From NCBI GenBank assembly GCA_022839525.1, contig JALHET010000054.1, positions 1-9,405 of the forward strand: 9,405 nt of DNA. Reading direction: 5' to 3'. Below the pieces are notes generated by a model. That model had not been told where the DNA came from, searched no databases, and saw only the letters and a list, made by a program, of their open reading frames with translations. Origin of the DNA: Lentisphaerota bacterium (GTDB lineage: Bacteria; Verrucomicrobiota; Kiritimatiellia; RFP12; UBA1067). Shown one piece after another: positions 1-5,946 of the stretch (within the stretch, counting starts at the first letter, position 1; every line of letters starts with the position of its first letter). Position numbers and translations under genes: made by a program.

Positions 1-2476
1 CGGTACCGCCGAGTAAGACAGAAGTGCTGGTGTTGCACTTGATCGTGCCTGTGAAACCGGAATCTGTACCGTCGTTACCGCCATTAATGAAGAACCAACT
101 CGCCCCTGTCAGGGTGATCGTGGGTTTCGCAAGCGGGTCACAGCGCAGATTGCCGGCCACCACAAACTTGCGCAACGTGGCACCGCCATCCCAGGTCTGG
201 TTATTCTCGATATAAAGGTCGGGATTCAAATAATAGTAGGTGTTGTAGAGCGCGTCCGCCCCGATCGTGATGCCGCCCGAGCCGAGGTGGAGGAGCGTGG
301 AGGGCGAATCGGCATCCACCCTGAAAGCGACGTTGCGCGAGATCTTCACGCCGTTGAGGAACGGTGCGCCCACGACCGAAGCCGATGTGCCGCCCGTGCC
401 GAAATCGGCGATCGTCGTGCCGGAGGCGAGATCGGGCAGGCCGCCTTGCCAGTTCGCTGCTGTGGTAGTCTTCGTGTCGGCTCCTCCTCCCGTCCAAGTC
501 GCGGTGACACCGGCGACGGTGGGACGCTCCACGTAGACGTGGCCTGTACCTGCGATCGCCGCAGTCGGCGTATACGGCCCCGGATCGGGGTTCGCCGCGC
601 CCGTGAGCGAACCGTAGAGCGGCGCGCCGTCATAGGTGAAGGAATCGAGCTTGAGCGAGGAGTACGCGCCGTTCAGCGTCACCGTGCCGCCCGCTCCCAC
701 CGCGATGCCGACGAGGTCTTCGGAGAACATTGTGTCGTCGCCGATCGTGACGTTCCCGCCGGCGGGAACAGTGAGGATGCCGTTGTCGAGTTCGACGATG
801 CAGGAATAGAGGATCTTAAGCTCGCAATTGTCACCCTCGAAAACCCCGGGGAGATCGCTCGGCGTGTAGATACCTGACGCCTTCTGCACACCAGCGACTT
901 GGAGCGTCGCGACCGTCAGGCGGAAGCTGCCGCCAGCGGTGTTGCAGGCGAGTTTGCCGCCGGATGCTATCGAGACCATGGTCTTGTTGCCGAAAGTCGC
1001 CGCGTTCGCCACCGTCATGGTCGTGCCCGGAGCGATCGAGACCGTGCGTGCGTCCGGCCAGGAGCCGCTCGCGGTGAACGTCATCGTGCCTTCCGTGAGC
1101 GTGATGTTGCCCTTCGCCGTGTTAGCGCGGCCGATCAGGAGATCCGTCGTGCCGCTCTTCTCGAGGTTGAGCAGGCCGCCGAAGACCGCCTGTTGCTCGT
1201 AGGCCGTCCCGGATTGCGTGATGTGAAGCGTGGCAGCCATCTCCGACGTGTTGGTGATTGTCGCGAAATGCCCCTCCTCGAACTCGCGCGCCGAAAAGTT
1301 GCCGATGCGCTGCTCCGTGCCGGCGAGGTCGACCGCGAGTGAATGGTGACCGAGGTTCATCGCCGTCATCGTCGAGTCGAAAGCCCAGTCGCAGCCGAAC
1401 TTGATATCAACACGGTGCCAGCGTTGGGTCTCATTGTCCCATCCCAGCCGGGCGATATCGTTCGTGGGCGCGGAAAAGATCACCGTGCCTGACTTCTCAG
1501 GCACCGTGCCGTAGTGGGGCCGTATCGTCTGTCCAGTCAGGACAATCGGCTTGTCGGCGAACTCGAGAACATAGGTCCTGTTGATGTCCGTGCCGCCGAG
1601 AACCACGAGGTGCTCGCCGTTGCCGACGTAGCCGCCGGAAAAGATCAGACTGCAAGATTTGTCCACAACGGCGCCCACGCCGACTTGGATGCGCGAAGCC
1701 GACGTGCGGTTGTTCGTCACGGCGCCGCTCTGGACGAACGGTGCTGCGGGCCATGTGCCGCAGTAAAAGGGCGTGTCACACGTACTGTCCGCCGCAACGA
1801 CGATATTCTTCGCGCTGGAGTTAGTCTTGGTTCCGCTTCCGCTGAAATTAACGTATGCGTCGCCGTTCAGGTGGATCGTGCCCGTCTGGCCGAGAGGGTC
1901 GACCGTGTCATAGAAGAGAATATAACCTTCGGAAACTATAAAATCGCCCGTGAAGGTGGAGGAGCTGGAAGCGTCCTTCTGGAGATAGAGGGGTTTTGTG
2001 CCTGTTTTCGTGAGCGTCGGCGGGTGCGCCGGGTCGGAGCAGTTGACGGGGCCGTTGATGTATAGCTGCACCATGCCCGACGCCGCGATACTGCAGTCGG
2101 CCGTGAAGCACAGGGGCGCGAAAACAACCGAGTAGCGACCGACAGTCGTGATGTCCGTGATGCCGCCCGCGCCGAGCGTGATCGTGCCGGTGCCTTTCAT
2201 GGACCAGGTCTTCTGAGATTCGTTAATTCTGATCTTCATCCCGTAGAGACTGATGTCGCGGTCGAACATCTGCGAGGTGCCGCCGCCGGGCGGCGCGACG
2301 AAAGTCGCCGTCGTGGTGCCGTTGTCGAGGTCGGGCAGGATCCCGCCCCAGTGGGCCGCGTCAGAGACGATGTCATTATAACCGGTGCCCGTCCACGTTG
2401 CCTCAGCGGCCGATGCGGTGGAGGAAAAGAGTGCGGCCAAGGCGACCACGCACGATTTGATGACGAGTGATTTCAT
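1..2476 (-). CDS. Secreted autotransporter-associated beta-strand (PATR) repeat protein, C-terminus beyond window
   Basis: The frame is open from ATG 2476 to the window edge (825 codons, no stop), so the protein is partial. Residues 1-23 form a Sec signal peptide (MKSLVIKSC, hydrophobic VVALAALF, then ASA before AEA). The mature part is rich in G, T, S and N, with beta-strand repeats of PATR type, clearest near 162-200 (LTKTGTKPLYLQ ... FTGDFIVSEGYILFY) and 433-470 (GLLNLEKSGTTDLLIG ... GNITLTEGTMTF). A module opening ATWTG...W.GG.LPDL..GTT is seen at residue 26 and again at 659, so the protein is built of large duplicated units. An AAGGAG Shine-Dalgarno sits 9 nt before the ATG. Such repeats in PVC bacteria belong to huge surface or secreted proteins; a C-terminal anchor or beta-barrel would lie outside the window. 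Role in adhesion or glycan binding is inference. Confidence 0.85.
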   Translation of the reverse strand, partial: MKSLVIKSCVVALAALFSSTASAAEATWTGTGYNDIVSDAAHWGGILPDLDNGTTTATFVAPPGGGTSQMFDRDISLYGMKIRINESQKTWSMKGTGTITLGAGGITDITTVGRYSVVFAPLCFTADCSIAASGMVQLYINGPVNCSDPAHPPTLTKTGTKPLYLQKDASSSSTFTGDFIVSEGYILFYDTVDPLGQTGTIHLNGDAYVNFSGSGTKTNSSAKNIVVAADSTCDTPFYCGTWPAAPFVQSGAVTNNRTSASRIQVGVGAVVDKSCSLIFSGGYVGNGEHLVVLGGTDINRTYVLEFADKPIVLTGQTIRPHYGTVPEKSGTVIFSAPTNDIARLGWDNETQRWHRVDIKFGCDWAFDSTMTAMNLGHHSLAVDLAGTEQRIGNFSAREFEEGHFATITNTSEMAATLHITQSGTAYEQQAVFGGLLNLEKSGTTDLLIGRANTAKGNITLTEGTMTFTASGSWPDARTVSIAPGTTMTVANAATFGNKTMVSIASGGKLACNTAGGSFRLTVATLQVAGVQKASGIYTPSDLPGVFEGDNCELKILYSCIVELDNGILTVPAGGNVTIGDDTMFSEDLVGIAVGAGGTVTLNGAYSSLKLDSFTYDGAPLYGSLTGAANPDPGPYTPTAAIAGTGHVYVERPTVAGVTATWTGGGADTKTTTAANWQGGLPDLASGTTIADFGTGGTSASVVGAPFLNGVKISRNVAFRVDADSPSTLLHLGSGGITIGADALYNTYYYLNPDLYIENNQTWDGGATLRKFVVAGNLRCDPLAKPTITLTGASWFFINGGNDGTDSGFTGTIKCNTSTSVLLGGT

Positions 2477-2535
2477 GGTGAATAACTCCTTTTACTCATT
2501 TTTTTTCATTTTGCAGTTCAGGCCAGCCAAGCGCT

Positions 2536-2580
2536 GTTATGTCCGACACAACCCGCCCAGCGTATAACCCTTCCTCAAGT
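2536..2580 (-). promoter_or_regulatory. Conserved 5' leader of the PATR gene
   Basis: The predicted transcript of the PATR gene starts near 2582, giving a leader of about 106 nt. Its first 60 nt are 95% identical to the leader of the 5586 gene. It holds a GAGGAAGGG purine run and a 17-bp quasi-palindrome at 2536-2552 (GTTGTGTC/G/GACATAAC, one G-T pair). A related stretch (GGGCGG-TTG-G-CGG) lies at 7650-7681 in the leader of the 7581 gene. Function unknown: it could be a protein-binding site, an mRNA structure or a stabilising 5' end. Confidence 0.5.
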
Positions 2581-2588
2581 CGTAATAA

Positions 2589-2643
2589 AGTATAACAGCG
2601 TAAAAAAATAAAACGTTCATGATAAAAGAATTCTTTTTTTGTA
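2589..2643 (-). promoter_or_regulatory. Promoter/operator box 1, driving the PATR gene
   Basis: On the minus strand the box reads: palindrome around GAATTC (2628-2633, core AAAAGAATTCTTTT), the stretch ATGAACGTTTTATTTTTTTA, then TATACT (2589-2594) as a good -10 element. There is no recognisable -35 hexamer at 17 bp, which suits an activator-dependent promoter. The palindrome centre falls near -48 if transcription starts around 2582. Exactly 33 bases separate -10 and GAATTC, as in box 2. In this copy the outer arms of the palindrome are degraded. Confidence 0.65.
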
Positions 2644-2649
2644 TTGTTT

Positions 2650-2692
2650 TTCAAGCTGAAGGCTTTGCCTTTCAGCGGGCTACCCGCTTGAA
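2650..2692 (-). other. Overlapping inverted repeats at the end of the hydrolase operon
   Basis: Two short stems overlap here: 2655-2676 (GCTGAAGGC, TTT, GCCTTTCAGC, one bulge) and 2674-2688 (AGCGGG, CTA, CCCGCT). An outer pair TTCAAGC/GCTTGAA encloses both. The stems share 2674-2676, so they exclude each other, and they overlap the stop codon of the 2672-3961 gene. No T-run follows on either strand, so this is not a textbook intrinsic terminator, although it may end or stabilise the operon transcript. Confidence 0.4.
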
Positions 2693-3961
2693 GCGGTACG
2701 CGCCATCCAACGCGGCGCGCAGCGCGGCACGGGTCTCCGCCGAATAGTTCTCGTAGTCCACACATTCCATGCAAATGCCGTCCGCGCCCTCCTCCCAGGC
2801 GATCTGCAGCAGCTTTTCCGCCACATCGGGCGCAGAGAGTTTCGTGGCCTGCTGATAACCGGGGATGCCCTTGCCTGTGGCGCTATACATGGAAACGGGG
2901 AACAGCGCCTCGCAACGGCTGCCGCACGTCTTCATGACGTCCCGGTAGATCTCGCGTGTGCTTTCGAACGGTCGCGCGACATCCCAATTCACCCTCATCA
3001 CCACCAGCGTGTCGATCACACCTTCGCGGACCAGTTGCCGCCAATCGATGCCGCGCGTGAGGAGCACGGTGTCCGGCTGGTCACCAGACAAGTCGAGATT
3101 AAAGACCCCCAGCATCAGGCGCACCTTGCGGCCCGACGCATTCAGATGTTGCCGCAGCGCGGCTAGATAGGCGTGTGTGGTCTCGGCGACGAACGCGCAC
3201 CAGCGCGGGTCTCTCGCGTCTTCCGGCGGCTCCGTCCCGTATTTCCGGCGCCAGCGTTCGACCTCTGGCCGCACATACTCGTCCAACGGACTCCAGCCGC
3301 CGCTCCGCGCTGTGTCGATGAACAAGTGGTCCATGCCGCGCTCAAGCAATTCATCCACCAGCCTCAGCTTGTGCGCCACGACCTCGGGGTAGGCCAGGCT
3401 GCAACGCCCTGACCAAACCTGGCCGTTGGCTCTCACGCCCCAGTACTGCGGATGCTCCAAGTTCCAAGGCCCGATTGTCCAACTGTGCCAGTGCGTCTCC
3501 TCGAACGGCCAGTGGATGCCCGCGTTCAGTCCCTTTCCCTTGCAGACGCCGAGCATGTCGCGGATGATGTCCGGCTCGCTTTGGTAGTACCGCACCCATC
3601 CGTACACGGGGCGGCTGTCCGGCAGACGCCGCTTGTCGAGCGGCGATTCGACCAGCGGCAGCCGCGTCTCCTCACTCAGGTAGCGCATGGTCCCGCCCAC
3701 ACAGTTGCGCCAGAGGATCGTGTTCGCGCCGGTCTCCAGCACATGCGCCAGCAGCGCCCGGTTGCCGGCCGGCGTTTCGGTGTCGAACAGGAAGCGGCCG
3801 TCCTTGTCTTTCTCCGCCGCGAAATCAAAAGAATCCACGAGGGCGGCCGCCTCGAAACGTTCCGCGGCCTCCGTCCCCAACACGCAGACACCAACTAGCG
3901 CGAGACTCCGCACGATCAGCGCCAGCCCCGCTGTCTTAATGCTCAAAATCCGTTTGTTCAT
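2672..3961 (-). CDS. Exported TIM-barrel glycoside-hydrolase-like protein (family-10-like, GHL10 type)
   Basis: A 429-residue protein starting MNKRILSIK. This start is preferred over an upstream in-frame ATG at 4033 because GGGGAGGAGG directly precedes it and it overlaps the upstream stop by one base (TGATG). Residues 1 to about 33 form a Sec signal peptide (ALIVRSLALVGVCVLG). The rest looks like one TIM barrel: an early strand at 79-86 (ANTILWRN), a loop HWPFEETHWHSWTIGPW at 150-166, CSLAYPEV..HKL..VDELLERG at 187-209, and HLFIDTAR at 212-219 with D216 in the position of a barrel-strand acid. This arrangement resembles the GHL10 (YngK-like) proteins; catalytic activity and substrate are not established. 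It is the second gene of an operon with the propeller/LamG lipoprotein, so it probably works on the same polymer in the periplasm or at the surface. Confidence 0.8.
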   Translation of the reverse strand: MNKRILSIKTAGLALIVRSLALVGVCVLGTEAAERFEAAALVDSFDFAAEKDKDGRFLFDTETPAGNRALLAHVLETGANTILWRNCVGGTMRYLSEETRLPLVESPLDKRRLPDSRPVYGWVRYYQSEPDIIRDMLGVCKGKGLNAGIHWPFEETHWHSWTIGPWNLEHPQYWGVRANGQVWSGRCSLAYPEVVAHKLRLVDELLERGMDHLFIDTARSGGWSPLDEYVRPEVERWRRKYGTEPPEDARDPRWCAFVAETTHAYLAALRQHLNASGRKVRLMLGVFNLDLSGDQPDTVLLTRGIDWRQLVREGVIDTLVVMRVNWDVARPFESTREIYRDVMKTCGSRCEALFPVSMYSATGKGIPGYQQATKLSAPDVAEKLLQIAWEEGADGICMECVDYENYSAETRAALRAALDGAYRFKRVAR

Positions 3962-5586
3962 CACTCCTCCTCCCCGAATAGTCGTTCGCGCGTCATCCGG
4001 CGCGGCACACCCGCCGGATAGCCGCGCCCGCACTCAAAGTATTCGACCCGCCCGTTCAGCCGCGCACCGCCGCCCGGCTGCTGTCCCAGCGAGAGAGCCA
4101 GCGCGGGCCCGTAAGCCATGGTCGCGCCGGTGCCGCTTTGGCGCTGCAGTTTGCCGTCGACATAAAGCCGCACGCCCCCGTCCCCCTCGCGGATGCCCAG
4201 CACGTTCACGGACCGGCCCGGATCCACTGGGGCGTCCGACCGGGCGCCGACGAAATGCCCCTGCGGGTTGCGCGCGTTAAACCAGACATGCCGGTTCGGA
4301 TCAACGTACAACTGCCAGCCCTGCGCATTTTCCGCATAACGCCCGAGCGCCGCCATCTGCACGCCTTCTGCCGGCCCGTCAAGCGTCATTGTCACCTTGA
4401 CGAAGAAATCGTTAGTCCCGAAATCAAGTCCGGGCGGCCGCTCGAAGGTCACCGCCTCCCTTCCCTTGACAACCGTTCCGGCCAGACGTTTGCCGTCCGC
4501 CGCCACCAATTCCGCCGCGCCGCCGCTGCGTTCGAGACGCGCCTCCGTACGGGCGAACTGGGAAATTTTCGCCGTCTGTTGCAGAGGTGCCGCCGGCATC
4601 CGGCAGGTCACCCGCATCCGGTAGAGCTTGTACGCCCCGGTGCGGTTGTTTTCGAAAACCAGCTCACGCCCGTCCGGCGACCAGGCCGGGCTGCGCGACT
4701 GCCCCGCGCCGGTCTCCAGACGCGACAGCGCGCCCGAACGCGGCTCCAGCAGGTAGATGCCCCAGCCGGGATCGCCTTCGCGGAATCCGGTGAACGCCAC
4801 CAGCCGGCCGTCAGGCGACCAGCGCGGCGCGTAGGCGCCCATTGCCATCGGAGTCAAAAAGGCGCTTTCGGTGAGGTTGGTCGTGTGCGACGCGCACAGC
4901 CGCCAGTTCTGGCGGAAATGTTCCAGTTGCGCCCATAGCAGGAGTTTGCCGTCCGGCGAGAGCGAGGGCTGAACCATCCCCCCCCTGTCATCCGCCGTGC
5001 GCACCAGGAATTCGGCGGCAGCGCCCGGCGCGAGCGCCACCCGCCAGAGCGACACGCCGTCGCCGCTCTCGTCACGCGTCGAAGCATAGAGCACCGCTTT
5101 GTTGTCCGGCGTCACGCTCGGCGTGTAGTCGCGCCAATACCCCTGCGTCAGAACCCGCGTCGCGCCGTCCCGCCACAGCCGCAGACCATACCCGTAATCG
5201 GCCTGCGCGGCGGCGGCCTGCACCGCGGTCCCGGTGTGGTGCCCGAACGCATAGACCAGGGAACCGTCCTGTGTCCACGCCGGGTAACAGGCGTGGCCCG
5301 CGCCGCCCGCCAGCGTGGCCACCTTGCCGCTCGCCAGCTCGACAATGGCGATGTCCAGATCGCCTGCCGCGTCTGTCTGGAAAGCGATATGCCGGCCGTC
5401 GGGCGACCAGACCGCCTCGGTGTCGTTGCCTGCGCCCGTGGTGACCGGGACGACGCATCCGCACCGGCACGACAGCCCGTCCGCAGGCTTCTGCGCATGC
5501 TGCGCCGCGCAACCTGCGATCATCAGACCGCACAAAAGGCACCCGGTCCTGAGCACCCGATGTCTCCCTCTAACCTTCGTCTTCAT
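3961..5586 (-). CDS. Lipoprotein with six-bladed TolB-like (PD40) propeller and C-terminal LamG-like domain
   Basis: A 541-residue protein with an AGGAGGAAGC ribosome site just before the ATG. The N-terminus is basic, followed by LLCGLMIAGC, a lipobox with Cys26, so it should be lipidated and membrane-anchored. Six PD40/TolB-type blade motifs are visible: WSPDGR at 60-65, WTQDG at 104, VTPDN at 158, LSPDGK at 209, WSPDGR at 256 and 302. This is the count expected for a closed six-bladed propeller. Residues about 375-525 look like a concanavalin/LamG-type beta-sandwich (FVKVTMTLDGP ... WQLYVDPNRHVWF ... VRLYVDGKL), typical of glycan or ligand binding. It opens the operon from promoter box 2 and its GAG codons supply the ribosome site of the next gene. 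Likely a binding or scaffold partner of the following hydrolase; it is not TolB itself, as no Tol-Pal genes are near. Confidence 0.82.
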   Translation of the reverse strand: MKTKVRGRHRVLRTGCLLCGLMIAGCAAQHAQKPADGLSCRCGCVVPVTTGAGNDTEAVWSPDGRHIAFQTDAAGDLDIAIVELASGKVATLAGGAGHACYPAWTQDGSLVYAFGHHTGTAVQAAAAQADYGYGLRLWRDGATRVLTQGYWRDYTPSVTPDNKAVLYASTRDESGDGVSLWRVALAPGAAAEFLVRTADDRGGMVQPSLSPDGKLLLWAQLEHFRQNWRLCASHTTNLTESAFLTPMAMGAYAPRWSPDGRLVAFTGFREGDPGWGIYLLEPRSGALSRLETGAGQSRSPAWSPDGRELVFENNRTGAYKLYRMRVTCRMPAAPLQQTAKISQFARTEARLERSGGAAELVAADGKRLAGTVVKGREAVTFERPPGLDFGTNDFFVKVTMTLDGPAEGVQMAALGRYAENAQGWQLYVDPNRHVWFNARNPQGHFVGARSDAPVDPGRSVNVLGIREGDGGVRLYVDGKLQRQSGTGATMAYGPALALSLGQQPGGGARLNGRVEYFECGRGYPAGVPRRMTRERLFGEEE

Positions 5587-5643
5587 GCTTCCTCCTCATT
5601 GCCGCCTTCTCTTCGTGCCGCCGGTCGAGGTCAGCAAAGCGCT

Positions 5644-5688
5644 GTTATGTCCGACACAACCCGCCCAGCATATAACCCTTCCTCAAGT
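5644..5688 (-). promoter_or_regulatory. Conserved 5' leader of the lipoprotein-hydrolase operon
   Basis: Leader of about 105 nt with the same GAGGAAGGG run and the 17-bp quasi-palindrome (5644-5660). In this copy the purine run is followed at the right distance by ATG, giving an 8-codon frame MLGGLCRT with TAA at 5645-5671. In copy 1 that ATG is ACG, so a conserved leader peptide is doubtful. An in-frame TTG five codons earlier exists in both copies but lies only a few bases from the predicted transcript start. Confidence 0.45.
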
Positions 5689-5697
5689 CGTAAAACA

Positions 5698-5752
5698 AGT
5701 ATAACAACGTAAAAAAATAAAACGTTCACGAAAAAAGAATTCTTTTTTTGTG
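5698..5752 (-). promoter_or_regulatory. Promoter/operator box 2, driving the lipoprotein-hydrolase operon
   Basis: TATACT (5698-5703) is the -10 element on the minus strand. Thirty-three bases upstream lies a 26-bp palindrome (5727-5752) with outer arms CAC/GTG, long A/T arms and central GAATTC (5737-5742); only one of its 13 base pairs is mismatched. Between them is ACGTTTTATTTTTTTACG, shared with box 1. No -35 consensus is seen, so an activator bound at the palindrome is plausible. Confidence 0.68.
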
Positions 5753-5814
5753 TTGTTCTTCGAGCCGAAGGCTTTGCTTTTCAGCAGGACAACTAAGGGA
5801 CAGGTATTAAGGCA

Positions 5815-5914
5815 ACTCTTAGTCGAATACACTTAGTCGCCACACTTAGTCGGTCGAACAAGCGACGAAGTGTATCGACGAAGTGTAAAACGACGAAGTG
5901 TTTGGACGAAGCGC
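5815..5914. repeat. Cluster of 11-mer repeats forming a long nested hairpin
   Basis: Three copies of A-C-a-CTTAGTCG lie at 5815-5825, 5829-5839 and 5842-5852. Three copies of the inverted form CGACGAAGTGT follow at 5863-5873, 5876-5886 and 5891-5901, and a degenerate fourth at 5904-5914. Copy starts are 13-15 bases apart within each arm. The arms pair with one internal mismatch per 11-mer and 2- to 4-base internal loops, so 5815-5901 can fold into a single stem of nearly 40 bp with a 10-base loop. It lies just past the stop of the 5947-7581 gene, but no T-run follows. It could be a transcript-end structure, a palindromic repeat element or a protein-binding array. It lacks CRISPR-like unique spacers. 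Confidence 0.75.
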
Positions 5915-5946
5915 GGGCGGCGGGCTGACCGATTACGTCCATATTT

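Larger units (their letters stand above)
2521..2678 (-). repeat. Long direct repeat, copy 1 (promoter-leader cassette)
   Basis: This segment matches 5629-5787 with about 14-15 differences over about 159 aligned positions, including one 1-base indel. It runs from inside the leader of the PATR gene, through the promoter, to the last codons of the 2672-3961 gene. The flanking coding regions are unrelated, so only regulatory DNA is duplicated. No terminal inverted repeats or target-site duplications are apparent. Confidence 0.85.
5629..5787 (-). repeat. Long direct repeat, copy 2 (promoter-leader cassette)
   Basis: Second copy of the cassette at 2521-2678, in the same orientation and the same position relative to its downstream gene (the -10 element is 112 nt from the start codon here, 113 nt in copy 1). 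The 60 bases nearest the gene differ at only three places. The hairpin at the distal end of copy 1 is weaker here. The match stops about 160 bp short of the 5947-7581 gene. Confidence 0.85.

Noticed and set aside
287..877. 196-codon plus-strand frame opposite the PATR gene
   Set aside because: Arginine-rich shadow; the minus-strand frame has PATR repeats and a signal peptide and stays open throughout.
2496..2774. 92-codon minus-strand frame across the promoter cassette
   Set aside because: It overlaps the 3' end of the hydrolase gene and reads through the promoter box; the matching frame is not preserved in the second cassette copy, which differs by an indel.
3962..4033. Upstream ATG (24-codon extension) for the 2672-3961 gene
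   Set aside because: It would overlap the lipoprotein gene and put an R/G-rich tail before a clean signal peptide; the strong ribosome site and TGATG overlap favour 3961.
4138..4938. 266-codon plus-strand frame opposite the lipoprotein gene
   Set aside because: R/P/H-rich composition, no domain, and the minus strand carries six propeller blades across the same bases.
5797..5811. GGGACAGGTATTAAG, similar to motifs remembered near REP-type transposase genes
   Set aside because: A single short match with no transposase or second end in the window; not supportable as a mobile element.
5815..5914. Possible CRISPR array
   Set aside because: Units are only 11 bases, spacers 2-10 bases and not unique, and half the units are inverted.
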